Notes: a model not told the origin generated them from the sequence alone. A stretch of 39,379 nucleotides of DNA from Deltaproteobacteria bacterium (GCA_021813445.1 JAKAKP010000047.1:1-39379), one strand, 5' to 3'; numbered from the stretch's first letter, positions 1 to 8,290 are shown. Numbers and translations: made by a program.

Positions 1-1
1 C

Positions 2-118
2 CATCGGCGTAACCCCCGGGGGGTCAAACGCAAGATGAGCAATTTCCCCTTGCGGCGCCGCGGCTCTAATCCCATGCCCAAAATCGACCTCCAAATGATG
101 ATTAAAATAGTTAAGTGA
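2..118 (+). CDS. Possible transposase C-terminal tail (partial)
   Basis: An open frame enters from the left edge and ends at TGA 116-118, giving 38 basic residues (HRRNPRGVKRKMSNF is part of it). The Arg/Lys-rich motif PRGVKRKMSN resembles the extreme C-terminus of some IS4-like transposases. That is recall, not a search result. The first in-window ATG is at 35, but the frame is open upstream of it, so the gene probably begins outside the window. It could also be a chance frame or a remnant. Confidence 0.35.
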   Translation, partial: HRRNPRGVKRKMSNFPLRRRGSNPMPKIDLQMMIKIVK

Positions 119-133
119 ACAGTATTGCCCCTA

Positions 134-162
134 AGTCCCCCTTTTTCAAAGGGGGACTTTAA
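134..162. repeat. Short palindromic intergenic repeat, CCCCCTTTTTCAAAGGGGG type, copy 1
   Basis: A near-perfect palindrome (CCCCCTTT / AAAGGGGG) is followed by ACTTTAA. The same unit with the same ACTTTAA tail recurs at 24091-24116. It lies between the possible transposase tail and the PfpI gene, and could act as a hairpin or weak terminator. Confidence 0.6.
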
Positions 163-203
163 AGGCCTTCTGATTTCATAAGCTGCCCTGAAAGGTTCCG
201 GGC

Positions 204-261
204 GGTAGCACAGGCTTTCCAGCTTGTGCGGATACCGGGCGGGCGAGACGCCCGCGCCTAC
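204..261. repeat. 58-bp composite dispersed repeat, copy 1
   Basis: This unit joins a CAGGCTTTCCAGC half-palindrome to an ACCGGGCGGGCGAGACG block and ends in CCTAC. An inverted copy of the same length lies at 23175-23232, with the same order of blocks. It sits just upstream of the PfpI gene. Confidence 0.65.
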
Positions 262-351
262 GATTCTAATCATAATTTATGGGCGGGCCGAGGGCTGGGG
301 GGAACTGTTTCCGGATGGGAACTGATTTGGCCCTCCAGAGAGTCCAAAGCC

Positions 352-927
352 ATGAGGTACCAGTCGATGCAAGCCGCGTTGATTATCTTTGAGGGCATGA
401 CCTCCCTGGACTTCATCGGTTTCTATGATCCGGTGACCCGCTTAAAGACCATGGGCTTCAGGCCGGATTTTCAGTGGCGCTTTTGCGCGCTGCAGCCCCG
501 GATTAGCGATGACCGGGGCCTGGGTCTCATCCCGGATTACGTGGCCGCGCCCCTGGACGGGTTCGATTTGCTCTTTATCCCGGGAGGTTTTGCCACCCGG
601 AGCCTGCAGCACAACCAGGAAATGTTGGCCTGGCTCAAGACCGCGGCCCCGGTCCCGTTGAAGACCTCGGTATGCACCGGCGCCCTGCTCCTGGGCGCCG
701 CGGGTTTTCTTGCGGGCAAGCGGGCCACGACCCACCCCAAGGCCCTGCAAGAGTTGGTGCCATACTGCCGCGTCGTCCCGGGGGTACGGGTGGTGGACGA
801 CGGCAAGGTAATCACCGCCGGAGGGGTGGCCGCGTCCCTGGATCTGGGACTCTACGTGGTGGAACGGCTGGCGGGCCCCGAGGCCCGGGCCAAAATCGCG
901 GCGCAGATGGATTACCCTTACCGATGA
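352..927 (+). CDS. DJ-1/PfpI family protein
   Basis: The 191-residue protein matches the DJ-1/ThiJ/PfpI fold. An N-terminal beta strand (QAALIIFEGM) is followed by LLFIPGG around residues 73-79 and the nucleophile elbow SVCTGALLLG, with the presumed catalytic Cys at about residue 108. The subfamily resembles isonitrile-hydratase-like and AraC-associated PfpI proteins, so a small-molecule hydratase or glyoxalase-like activity is possible but not established. The frame is open back to 226, but those upstream codons run through the 204-261 repeat and are unlikely to be coding, so I choose ATG 352. ATG 367 is an alternative. No obvious operon partner is present. Family is well supported; substrate is unknown. 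Confidence 0.85.
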   Translation: MRYQSMQAALIIFEGMTSLDFIGFYDPVTRLKTMGFRPDFQWRFCALQPRISDDRGLGLIPDYVAAPLDGFDLLFIPGGFATRSLQHNQEMLAWLKTAAPVPLKTSVCTGALLLGAAGFLAGKRATTHPKALQELVPYCRVVPGVRVVDDGKVITAGGVAASLDLGLYVVERLAGPEARAKIAAQMDYPYR

Positions 928-991
928 ATAGTTCCGGGTTCAAGGTTCAAAGTTCAAAGTTGCTGGCAGGGTACGTCTCAGAATCTTAAGA

Positions 992-1051
992 GGTAGCACG
1001 GGCTTTCCAGCCTGTGCCGAAAAACCCGCAGGCTGGAAAGCCTGCGCCACC
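992..1051. repeat. Inverted pair of GGCTTTCCAGCC / GGCTGGAAAGCC repeat units
   Basis: Two units of the window's commonest repeat face each other: GGTAGCACGGGCTTTCCAGCC, then GCAGGCTGGAAAGCCTGCGCC ending in ACC. They would fold into one long hairpin. Related units are at 204, 11583, 13712 and 23175. Confidence 0.7.
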
Positions 1052-1095
1052 AAAGCCTGCCCCGAAAAGTTGTTTCTGGTGGCCTAAGCTTTATA

Positions 1096-1219
1096 GAAGC
1101 CGTTGCAAAACCTCTTTTCTGTCATCCTGAACGTAGTGAAGGATCTCAACGCCTCGAAAATACGAGATTCGCTGCGCTCGGAATGACAATTTAGGGCAAA
1201 TTGTGGTTTTGGAATGGTA
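1096..1219. repeat. MITE-like element with imperfect terminal inverted repeats, copy 1
   Basis: The element starts GAAGCCGTTGCAAAAC and ends GTTTTGGAATGGTAT, which are imperfect inverted ends. It contains GTCATCCTGAACGTAGTGAA, GGATCTCAACGCCTCG and AAAATACG. The same interior and the same kind of ends occur at 23032-23161, with the small differences expected of an old repeat family. No coding capacity is seen. Confidence 0.6.
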
Positions 1220-1449
1220 TCGCCTGGGCGGATTACCGGAGAGGTCGAGAGACCCGTGCTACGACTTCCCATGGTTGACGGGTGAGCTTGGAGGAATCCC
1301 TAAAATTGCTGTAAAATCCCGCATAAATTCTGGGAAAAAGCTTGCTTCCCCGCCTCTGATCTTTTATAATTTACGGACATTGATTAGCTAAGAAGAACCA
1401 GCGGGAGGGTAGGCCGACCTCCCATAATTTTTGCTGAGGAAGAAGAAAA

Positions 1450-2121
1450 ATGGTTGTTGGGGAAAGAAAGAGACTTGCTGAGATCAAAGAAATGGTCCGT
1501 CCTTATGGCAAGGTGTTGGTGGCGGGCTGTGACACCTGCACTGCGGAATGTTTGGCCGGGGGACGCAAACAGGTGGCGGAGCTGGCTGCGGCCCTGGAAA
1601 TGACCTTCCGCCTGGAAGGCAAGGAGATGGAAGTCCAGGAGATCAGCGTCGACCGCCAGTGCATCCATCAGTTCCTCCTGGATGTCATTGAAAAATCCGA
1701 GGGTGCGGACGCGGTGGTTTCCATCGCCTGCGGCGCGGGCGTACAGAGCCTGGCGGAGCGGTTGCCGGGCAAACCCATATTCCCGGGGATCAACACCACC
1801 TTTATCGGCGAGACCGCGGACATGGGCCTGTGGCAGGAACGCTGCCGGGGCTGCGGCGATTGCATCCTGGGTTCCACCGCGGGTTTGTGCCCCATCACCC
1901 GCTGCGCCAAAACCCTGCTCAACGGTCCTTGCGGCGGCTCCCAGAACGGGCTGTGCGAGGTGTCCGCCACTCTCAAGTGCGACGTCCCCTGTGTCTGGGC
2001 CATGATCTACGAGCGGCTGCAACAGCTGGGGCAACTGGACCGCCTGACCGATTACTGTCCGCCCAAGGACTGGCGTCCCGGCGGCATGGTGGGACCGCGG
2101 CAGATGGTGCGGAAGAATTAA
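1450..2121 (+). CDS. metV: MetV-like methylenetetrahydrofolate reductase C-terminal-domain protein
   Basis: The 223-residue protein is cysteine-rich and matches the MTHFR C-terminal (MetV-type) family. CDTCTAEC occurs at residues 27-34, then DAVVSIACGAG, then a cluster CRGCGDC, CPITRC, GPCGG and CDVPC. In acetogens MetV partners MetF in the methyl branch of the Wood-Ljungdahl pathway and carries metal or Fe-S sites. That is family knowledge. Here no metF adjoins it, so this copy is an orphan or its partner lies elsewhere. GAGGAAGAAG stands upstream of ATG 1450 as a ribosome binding site. The gene ends against the hairpin at 2127-2251, which separates it from a convergent two-component system. 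Confidence 0.82.
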   Translation: MVVGERKRLAEIKEMVRPYGKVLVAGCDTCTAECLAGGRKQVAELAAALEMTFRLEGKEMEVQEISVDRQCIHQFLLDVIEKSEGADAVVSIACGAGVQSLAERLPGKPIFPGINTTFIGETADMGLWQERCRGCGDCILGSTAGLCPITRCAKTLLNGPCGGSQNGLCEVSATLKCDVPCVWAMIYERLQQLGQLDRLTDYCPPKDWRPGGMVGPRQMVRKN

Positions 2122-2126
2122 AGATT

Positions 2127-2251
2127 CACCACAGAGACGCAGAGGACACAGAGGTTCACAGAGAATAATTGAAAAGGAGGGCAGGCTTCGCCTGTCCTCC
2201 TTTTATTTTTTTCCCTCTGTGTAACTCTGTGCTCTCTTGGCCTCTGTGGTA
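2127..2251. repeat. Long palindrome with ACCACAGAGAC arms, copy 1
   Basis: The left arm begins CACCACAGAGACGCAGAGG and the right arm ends CTTGGCCTCTGTGGT, so the whole 125 bp can fold as one imperfect hairpin with a terminator core. A second element with the same arms but a different core is at 33937-34067. Confidence 0.7.
2171..2213. terminator. Bidirectional intrinsic terminator between convergent genes
   Basis: AAAAGGAGGGCAGGC pairs across a TTC loop with GCCTGTCCTCCTTTT and is followed by ATTTTTTT on the + strand. On the - strand the AAAA run supplies a shorter U tract. It lies between the end of metV (2121) and the end of the leftward response regulator (2264). Confidence 0.8.
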
Positions 2252-2263
2252 AAGCCTTTTTCC

Positions 2264-3688
2264 CTACTCTTCCTTCCGGAAACCTTCGGATTTGATCCCC
2301 AGGCGGCGCATGATCTTTTGCAGGGAGGCCCGGCCCAGGCCGCTCAGCTCCGCGGCCCGGGTGACGTTGCCACCGGTCTGGGCCAGGAGATCGGCGACAT
2401 AGTCATGGGTAAAGCGGCTGACGATCCGTTCTTTGGCCTGGCCATACAACTCGATCTGGCTAAGGGATCCTTCCCCCCAGGGATGGAGAGCGGGGGCGGC
2501 GGGATTGCCTGGGCCTTCCAGGGCCTGGAGTTCCAGGGAGCGGATGACGCTATGGGGAGAAAACATGACCACCCGGCGCACCAGATTCTGGAGTTCCCGG
2601 ACATTACCCGGCCAGGGACGCCGCCGCAACTCCTCCAGGGCTTCGGCGGTGAAGCGTTTGGGAGAAAGCCCCAATTCGGAACAGGCCATGCGGGAAAAGT
2701 GATTCGCCAGGAGCGGGATATCTTCGGAAATATCCTGAAGGGAAGGGGTCTTGATAGTCACCACATTCAGGCGGTAATAAAGGTCCTCCCGGAAAGTTTT
2801 ATCCTGGATTTTCTCCTCGATATTCTGATTGGTGGAAGCCAGGATGCGGACGTCCACCTTACTGGCTTTGGCGGCCCCCAGGGGCTTGATTTCCTGTTCC
2901 TGTAAGGCCCGAAGCAACTTGGTCTGGATGGAGACCGGGATATCGCCGATCTCGTCCAGGAAGAGGGAGCCGCCGTGGGCTTCCTCGAAGAGGCCGGTGT
3001 GATCCCGGTCGGCGCCGGTGAAGGCTCCCCGCTTGTGGCCGAAGAACTCGCTTTCCAACAGGTTTTCGGGAACCGCGGGGCAACTGACGGAGATCAGGGA
3101 ACGGTTGCCCCGTTTACTGAGGGCGTGGATGGCCCGGGCCACCAGTTCCTTGCCGGTGCCGCTCTCCCCCCGGATGAGCACGGTGTAGCCGGTGTGGGCA
3201 ATGGCCTGGATGCGCTCGTAAAGACGGCGCATGGGAGGCGACTGGCCCACCAGACCTTCAAAGCCGTTGCCCTCCCCCACCCGCAGGCGCAGGTGGCGGT
3301 TCTCCCGGATGAGGCGGTTGCGCTCCAGGGCCTTGCGCACCACCCGGATGAGGGGTTCCTTGTCAAAGGGCTTGGTGATGAAATCATAGGCCCCCAGTTT
3401 CATGGCCGCCACCGCCACTTCGATGCTGCCATACGCGGTCATCATGATGGCGGTGAGCCAAGGGTCTTCTTTCCGCAGGGCCTCCAGGAGTTCCAAACCG
3501 TCGATTTCCGGCATGCGGATATCCAGGAGGGCCAGGTCAATGGGGACCTGGCGCACCAGACGCAGGGCCTGCCGGGCCCGGGAGGCAGTGACCACCTCCA
3601 CCCCCTCCAGTTCCTGGTTAAGGATGCGCTGCAACCCTTCCAGCATGTCTTCTTCATCATCCACAATCAGGACGCGTTCAATGGGCAT
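2264..3688 (-). CDS. NtrC-family sigma-54 response regulator of the heme-c kinase
   Basis: The 474 residues form a receiver domain (acidic D10/D11, phospho-acceptor D56 in LLDIRMP, conserved K106 in TKPF), a sigma-54 AAA+ domain (Walker A GESGTGKE at 174-181, GAFTGA at 221-226, Walker B SLFLDEIGD) and a C-terminal Fis-type helix-turn-helix (NVTRAAELSGLGRASLQKIM). Such proteins oligomerise on upstream sites and drive sigma-54 polymerase through ATP hydrolysis. It starts 6 nt after the kinase stop codon, with an AGGGGTAAGAG ribosome site overlapping the kinase end, so the two are co-transcribed and probably translationally coupled. Its likely target is the sigma-54 promoter at 6474-6490. Confidence 0.95.
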   Translation of the reverse strand: MPIERVLIVDDEEDMLEGLQRILNQELEGVEVVTASRARQALRLVRQVPIDLALLDIRMPEIDGLELLEALRKEDPWLTAIMMTAYGSIEVAVAAMKLGAYDFITKPFDKEPLIRVVRKALERNRLIRENRHLRLRVGEGNGFEGLVGQSPPMRRLYERIQAIAHTGYTVLIRGESGTGKELVARAIHALSKRGNRSLISVSCPAVPENLLESEFFGHKRGAFTGADRDHTGLFEEAHGGSLFLDEIGDIPVSIQTKLLRALQEQEIKPLGAAKASKVDVRILASTNQNIEEKIQDKTFREDLYYRLNVVTIKTPSLQDISEDIPLLANHFSRMACSELGLSPKRFTAEALEELRRRPWPGNVRELQNLVRRVVMFSPHSVIRSLELQALEGPGNPAAPALHPWGEGSLSQIELYGQAKERIVSRFTHDYVADLLAQTGGNVTRAAELSGLGRASLQKIMRRLGIKSEGFRKEE

Positions 3689-3694
3689 GGTCTC

Positions 3695-6265
3695 TTACCC
3701 CTGGGTTTCGAGGGGGAGGACGATGGTGAACCTGGTCCATTGTCCGGGTTCACTCTCCACCTGAATATCCCCGCCGTGGTCTTTGATGATGCCATAACTG
3801 ACGGCCAGTCCCAAGCCGGTCCCTTCTCCGGTCTTTTTGGTGGTGAAGAAGGGGTCGAAAATACGGCCCATGATTTCCGGAGGAATGCCGACCCCGTTGT
3901 CGGCAAAGACGATCTGGGCCTGGCGGGTCTCCGGCCGGTGGCGGGTGCTGAGGCGGATTAATCCCTGCCTGTCTTTGCTGGCCTGGCTGGCGTTCATCAG
4001 CAGATTCAGGAAGACCTGCTTCATCTTATCCACGTCGAAGCGCCACTGGGGCAGTTGGGGGTCGAGGTCCAGTTCAATGCGGCACCGCTGGCGGCGAAAC
4101 TGGTGTTCCACCATCTGCACCACCTCTTCAATAGTGGCATTGAGCTGGGCCAGCAGGGGCTCCGTCTCCTGACCCCGGGAGAACTTAAGGAGATCGGCGA
4201 CGATGCGCTGGCAATTCCGGGCGTGTTTCTCAATGGTGCCCACGTCATGGAGACCTTGCGGAAAATCGGCCAACTGGCTTTTCAGCAGGTCGGTGTAACA
4301 GAGGATGACCCCCAGGGGATTGTTGATCTCATGGGCAATACCGCCGGCGAGTTGCCCCAGGGCCGCCATTTTTTCGGTCTGCTGGATTCTCTGCTCTACC
4401 CGCTTCTCGGCAGTGATGTTTTTGATATAGCTCACTATTCCGGCCACTTCCTCTTTCTCCCCGATGATGGGGTAGTAGTGGACCAGGAAAATCTCCCCCC
4501 TCCCGCCATTACCGGTCATTACCTCTTCCGTCCGGGGTTTTTGGGAATGAAAGATTTCTTTAATGCTCTCCGGGGATAAGGGACAGCCGGGAGCCACCGC
4601 CGTGGAGAGACAGGGTCGCTCCAGGACCTGTTCCAGGGTCATGCCGTAGTGCTGGAGATAGGCCTTGTTGACCATCCTGATGCGGAGATCCCGGTCCAGC
4701 AGCACCATCATATCGGTGATGCCGTCGAAGACCGACTGCAGGAGGTCTTTGCTGCTCACCAGCTGTTCCACGTTCTGCAGGCTTTCGATGGTGATGCCGA
4801 TCTGCTGGCCCACGCAGAGCAGCAACTCCCGCCTTTCCGGAGTGATCTCCTGGAAATCCACCTCCACGAAAGTCATGACGCCCATGACCTGGCCCCGGCA
4901 GATCAAGGGGACATTGAGGCAGTTGCGCTCTTCTTCGCAGGCGAAGAAGCTCATGCGGCCGCACGCGGCTTCCAGGAGGGAGGAGGTCAAATCCGTCACC
5001 TCATCTTCCCAGAGGGGCCGGTCTGCCTGGGCGTCAATGGGCATCCGGGGAATGAGCTGACCGGCGTTTTCCTGGCATTGGAGTTCGAGGCAGGGGGGAT
5101 TGCCCCGGAGCAGGTAGAGGGCGGCGCCCCGGGCGGGGATGAGCTTTAGGGTCTGAGAGAGCACCCGGGGCAGGATGTCTGTGAGATTCATGGCCTGGGT
5201 GATTAATTCGGCGATGGTGTTCAGGGTGTGGAGTTCCTGATTCCGGGCCGCCACCTTTTCCTCCAGGCGCTGCTGGGATTCCTTCAGGGCCTGGGTGCGG
5301 CGGCCCACCTTTTGTTCCAGATCGCCGGTGTATTCCTCCAATTGCTGGCGGGTCTCCCGGAGGTGGGCCACCATGACCTGGGCCCCGGCGGTCAGCTCCC
5401 GGATTTCGTCCTTGGCCTGGGCTTCGGTCAACAGTTGCAGTTCTTTTTCATCCCGGAGGCCATGGCGAAAGATGTCCAGGAGGCCCCGCAAGTTGAGAAC
5501 CACCACCTGGTTGAAGAAGAAGCAGATGCCCACGTAGAGCAGGGAAAGGCCAAAAAGACTGATGCCGAAAATGGCAAAGGCCCGGTCCTTGATCTTTAAC
5601 AGGGCCACGTCCACGGGGATGGACACCGCGGTGATGCCGGCGATGTCCCCGGGCTTATAGCCAAAGCCCCGGGTACGGCCGTAAAGGTCCAAAAGGGCCT
5701 TGGGGGCATCCTCGGGGCGGCCGTGGCAGTGCAGGCATTCCTGGGAGAAATAGACGGGCCGGGAATGCAGGAAGTTATACTGGCCGGCGATCTTGACGAT
5801 ACCCTTCCAGCTATGTTGCTCCGGGTGGGCGGCAAAGTATTTGATTAGATTGGTTTCCACGGGACGAGGTTCTGACGCAGGATTGCGGGCATGAAGAGCG
5901 ACCCGGCGAATCTGGTAGTCAGGCAAGGAATCCTTGAAGCGATCACCCACTGCCCGGCCCACGTAAGAAGTGGACATGGCTTCCAGGATGAAGGTGTCAT
6001 GACCCAACAGCTCATACATCTTGGGCCGCAACACCTCCTGGACGTAGCTGCGGCTCGCTTCCACCGCGGCAATCACCATCTCCGATTTTTCGTGGGCCGC
6101 TTCCTCCAAGAGGCGCTTCTCATAGGAATAGATCAGGAAGGCAATGATCAGGCTGAACCCCAGAAAAATGACGCCGACGCCGATGAGGAATTTTTGTTGC
6201 AGGCTGAAGGAGCCCAGAGACTGAACCGGGGGCGGCGATTGGCCAGAAGGCTGATTTTCGGTCAT
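3695..6265 (-). CDS. Sensor histidine kinase with periplasmic heme-c (DUF3365/Tll0287-like) domain
   Basis: In order the protein shows TM1 (about residues 26-47), a periplasmic domain with the c-heme motif CLHCH (about 177-181, preceded by PVYFSQE), TM2 (about 230-254), a HAMP/coiled linker, a GAF domain, a PAS domain (SVFDGITDMMVLLDRDLR), HisKA (QLAGGIAHEINNPLG) and HATPase (DNGVGIPPE, then GTGLGLAVSYG). DUF3365-type domains bind c-type heme and are thought to sense redox state or a small ligand; the ligand here is unknown. I choose ATG 6265 because GGGAG lies 8 nt upstream. The frame is open to 6331, but the upstream ATGs have weaker sites. It is divergent from the transporter operon and directly precedes its cognate regulator. 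Confidence 0.93.
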   Translation of the reverse strand: MTENQPSGQSPPPVQSLGSFSLQQKFLIGVGVIFLGFSLIIAFLIYSYEKRLLEEAAHEKSEMVIAAVEASRSYVQEVLRPKMYELLGHDTFILEAMSTSYVGRAVGDRFKDSLPDYQIRRVALHARNPASEPRPVETNLIKYFAAHPEQHSWKGIVKIAGQYNFLHSRPVYFSQECLHCHGRPEDAPKALLDLYGRTRGFGYKPGDIAGITAVSIPVDVALLKIKDRAFAIFGISLFGLSLLYVGICFFFNQVVVLNLRGLLDIFRHGLRDEKELQLLTEAQAKDEIRELTAGAQVMVAHLRETRQQLEEYTGDLEQKVGRRTQALKESQQRLEEKVAARNQELHTLNTIAELITQAMNLTDILPRVLSQTLKLIPARGAALYLLRGNPPCLELQCQENAGQLIPRMPIDAQADRPLWEDEVTDLTSSLLEAACGRMSFFACEEERNCLNVPLICRGQVMGVMTFVEVDFQEITPERRELLLCVGQQIGITIESLQNVEQLVSSKDLLQSVFDGITDMMVLLDRDLRIRMVNKAYLQHYGMTLEQVLERPCLSTAVAPGCPLSPESIKEIFHSQKPRTEEVMTGNGGRGEIFLVHYYPIIGEKEEVAGIVSYIKNITAEKRVEQRIQQTEKMAALGQLAGGIAHEINNPLGVILCYTDLLKSQLADFPQGLHDVGTIEKHARNCQRIVADLLKFSRGQETEPLLAQLNATIEEVVQMVEHQFRRQRCRIELDLDPQLPQWRFDVDKMKQVFLNLLMNASQASKDRQGLIRLSTRHRPETRQAQIVFADNGVGIPPEIMGRIFDPFFTTKKTGEGTGLGLAVSYGIIKDHGGDIQVESEPGQWTRFTIVLPLETQG

Positions 6266-6399
6266 GGCTGAAACTCCCAGGCCCATGAAGAAGGATGCCT
6301 CTATATTATAAGAAACCGGCCGTGATGCCAACTGAAAGAAGCACTACTGCTGCCCGCAGGACGCAGTATAGCCGGGGTCTCTTGCCGCAGGAGGAGGGA

Positions 6400-6412
6400 T
6401 AACTAATAGTTA
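6400..6412. promoter_or_regulatory. Candidate upstream activator site (TAACTA-A-TAGTTA)
   Basis: A perfect 6-bp inverted repeat around one central base sits about 60 bp upstream of the sigma-54 -24 element. Position and symmetry suit an enhancer site for the NtrC-type regulator, or an operator for autoregulation of the divergent kinase operon. Only one perfect copy was seen, so this is a candidate. Confidence 0.4.
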
Positions 6413-6473
6413 AGAAATTAATTTTACAGGCTATTTTATCCATACAGTTCTTTTCCCGGTCCCTCCCCAGGTA

Positions 6474-6490
6474 TGGCACTCTCCTTGCTT
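6474..6490 (+). promoter_or_regulatory. Sigma-54 promoter of the YeiH-like transporter operon
   Basis: TGGCAC, five bases (TCTCC), then TTGCTT match the -24/-12 consensus TGGCAC-N5-TTGCW completely. Transcription should start near 6500, about 75 nt before the leader peptide and 120 nt before the transporter. The divergent pair encodes a sigma-54 activator and its kinase, which fits direct control. Confidence 0.88.
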
Positions 6491-6574
6491 CAGTGCAAAT
6501 TCAGAACCGTTATTCCTTACGGCCTCTCCGGCAAAATATATTGCTGGACTAATCAAACCACAAGAGGAGGGTCT

Positions 6575-6616
6575 ATGAAACAAAACCGTCTGGATCAATG
6601 GAAATTCAGGAGGTGA
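6575..6616 (+). CDS. 13-residue leader peptide upstream of the transporter
   Basis: ATG 6575 follows the strong ribosome site AAGAGGAGGG and encodes MKQNRLDQWKFRR, ending at TGA 6614-6616. The last codons, AGG AGG TGA, are themselves a consensus Shine-Dalgarno sequence for the transporter ATG at 6623, only 6 nt after the stop. Translation of the leader would therefore cover or expose the transporter's ribosome site. The tandem AGG arginine codons may slow ribosomes. It is too short for homology to help. Function is inferred from layout only. Confidence 0.55.
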   Translation: MKQNRLDQWKFRR

Positions 6617-6622
6617 TGGAAC

Positions 6623-8062
6623 ATGGAAGGAAGGAAAGGCATTAGCGAAGATTGGCTATCCCTCTGGATCGGTTTGTTCATCTTTGTCCTCGGCCTGGGG
6701 ATGTTTATCGGCTTCGACCTCCTGGGCTGGGGAATTAAAACCAACATGTGGGTGGACCTTTCCAAGGCCCTGGGGTCGGTTTCTGGGGCCCTTAAAGGGA
6801 TGCCGGGGATTACGTCCTTATTCTTAACCTACCTATTTATGCTGATCATCACCGAGATCGCCGCGGTGGCCATGGGGGTCAACGCCGGCCGGTTCATCCT
6901 GGCTTTCACTATTGTTTTTTGGATAAGTTACGCTTGTTTCCTTCTGGGCAACAACGCCTATATCGCCGCCAATACCCCGGCGATGCTTAAAAGTTTCGGC
7001 ATCGGCTGGTCTTTGAAACTTACGGGGGAGGCGGGGTTTATCATCGCTCTCATCGCCGGTTTAATCGTCGGCAACTTTTTTCCGGGATTTGCCAAGATTT
7101 TGGAACCCGCCACGCGGCCGGAGTTATACATCAAAACCGCCATTGTCATCCTGGGGGCCTTTTTGGGTGTCAAGGCGGCGGGGGCCCTAGGATTGGCCGA
7201 GGCCGTCCTGTTCCGGGGACTGTGCGCCATTGTTGAAGCGTATCTGATCTATTGGGCCGTGGTTTATTTTGTTGCCAGGAAATACTTCAAGTTCAGCCGG
7301 GAATGGGCCGCGCCTTTGGCCTCCGGCATCTCCATCTGCGGCATTTCCGCGGCCATCGCCACCGGCGGCGCCATCCGGGCCCGGCCCGTGGTGCCCATCA
7401 TGGTCTCCTCACTGGTGGTCATCTTTGCGGTGGTGGAATTGTTGATCCTGCCCTTTCTGGCCCAGATATTTCTTTGGACTCAACCCCTGGTGGCCGGGGC
7501 CTGGATGGGGTTGGCGGTGAAGACCGACGGCGCGGCGGTGGCCTCCGGCGCGATCGTGGAAGGCCTGATTCGGGCCAAGGCCATGGCTATGCAGGGAATT
7601 AACTATAAAGAAGGTTGGATGGTCATGACCGCCACCACCGTCAAGGTCTTCATCGATGTCTTCATCGGGGTCTGGGCCTTTATCCTGGCGGTGATCTGGT
7701 GCGCCAAGATCGAATGTAAGGGCGGCCGCATCCAGGCTTCGGAGATCTGGGACCGGTTCCCCAAGTTCGTCATGGGCTATGCGATTACCTTTATCCTGAT
7801 GCTGCTTATTTGCCTGTCGTCGGCTAAGGCCCTCAAGACGGCCAACGACGCGGTGGCGGGCATGGACACCTTCAGGGTAATGTTCTTTGTCCTGACTTTC
7901 TTCACTATCGGGGTGGTGTCCAACTTCAAGAAGCTGTGGGAGGAGGGTATCGGCAGGCTGGCCGCGGTTTACGTCCTCTGTCTTTTCGGATTCATCATCT
8001 GGGTAGGGTTGCTGATCTCCTGGATCTTCTTCCATGGGGTCCATCCGCCGCTGGCCGGCTAA
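6623..8062 (+). CDS. Large YeiH/UPF0324-type membrane transporter (putative sulfate/anion exporter family)
   Basis: The 479-residue protein is almost entirely hydrophobic, with about a dozen membrane segments. The stretch PLASGISICGISAAIATGG is the signature region of the YeiH/UPF0324 family (Cons_hypoth698), followed by RARPVVPIMVSSLVVIFAVVE. Usual YeiH proteins have roughly 330-350 residues. This one has extra N- and C-terminal membrane segments. The family is annotated as a putative sulfate exporter on thin evidence, so substrate is open. The AGGAGGTGA ribosome site lies inside the end of the leader peptide. It is preceded by a sigma-54 promoter and followed 18 nt later by a one-TM protein, probably a partner subunit. 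Confidence 0.82.
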   Translation: MEGRKGISEDWLSLWIGLFIFVLGLGMFIGFDLLGWGIKTNMWVDLSKALGSVSGALKGMPGITSLFLTYLFMLIITEIAAVAMGVNAGRFILAFTIVFWISYACFLLGNNAYIAANTPAMLKSFGIGWSLKLTGEAGFIIALIAGLIVGNFFPGFAKILEPATRPELYIKTAIVILGAFLGVKAAGALGLAEAVLFRGLCAIVEAYLIYWAVVYFVARKYFKFSREWAAPLASGISICGISAAIATGGAIRARPVVPIMVSSLVVIFAVVELLILPFLAQIFLWTQPLVAGAWMGLAVKTDGAAVASGAIVEGLIRAKAMAMQGINYKEGWMVMTATTVKVFIDVFIGVWAFILAVIWCAKIECKGGRIQASEIWDRFPKFVMGYAITFILMLLICLSSAKALKTANDAVAGMDTFRVMFFVLTFFTIGVVSNFKKLWEEGIGRLAAVYVLCLFGFIIWVGLLISWIFFHGVHPPLAG

Positions 8063-8080
8063 AAGATAAAGGAGGTAATT

Positions 8081-8290
8081 ATGGCTGAAGAACCGATTCT
8101 GCCGCCTGAAGAAGAACCGCTGGTGCCGCCGGCTGAAGAAGCCAAACTGATTGATGAACTCCAGAAGATGGAGTATGAACCGCTGCTGCCCGTGGAAAAG
8201 AAGCTCATAAGCTGGAGCATCATCATCGGGGTGGTGGCCCTGGGGTTTCTGGTGTGGATCAGCTACACCTTTTTCCCAGGGGGGCATTAA
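8081..8290 (+). CDS. Small one-TM protein, probable transporter partner
   Basis: The 69-residue protein has an acidic, proline-rich N-terminal half (PPEEEPLVPP) and one membrane helix (SWSIIIGVVALGFLVWISY, about residues 45-63). It begins 18 nt after the transporter stop, with the strong ribosome site AAAGGAGG, and is followed by the operon terminator. I do not recognise a family. Its close coupling suggests an accessory subunit of the YeiH-like transporter, with a cytoplasmic acidic tail if the N-terminus is inside. Confidence 0.75.
   Translation: MAEEPILPPEEEPLVPPAEEAKLIDELQKMEYEPLLPVEKKLISWSIIIGVVALGFLVWISYTFFPGGH

Larger units (their letters stand above)
928..1449. other. Gene-free stretch filled with dispersed repeats
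   Basis: This 520-bp gap holds a paired GGCTTTCCAGCC-type repeat (992-1051) and a terminal-inverted-repeat element (1096-1219), then an AT-richer leader into the metV-like gene. The short open frames inside translate repeat sequence and resemble no protein family I recognise. Confidence 0.6.

Noticed and set aside
2975-3961. Rightward open frame across the kinase-regulator junction
   Set aside because: It crosses two confirmed leftward genes and shows no motif or ribosome site.
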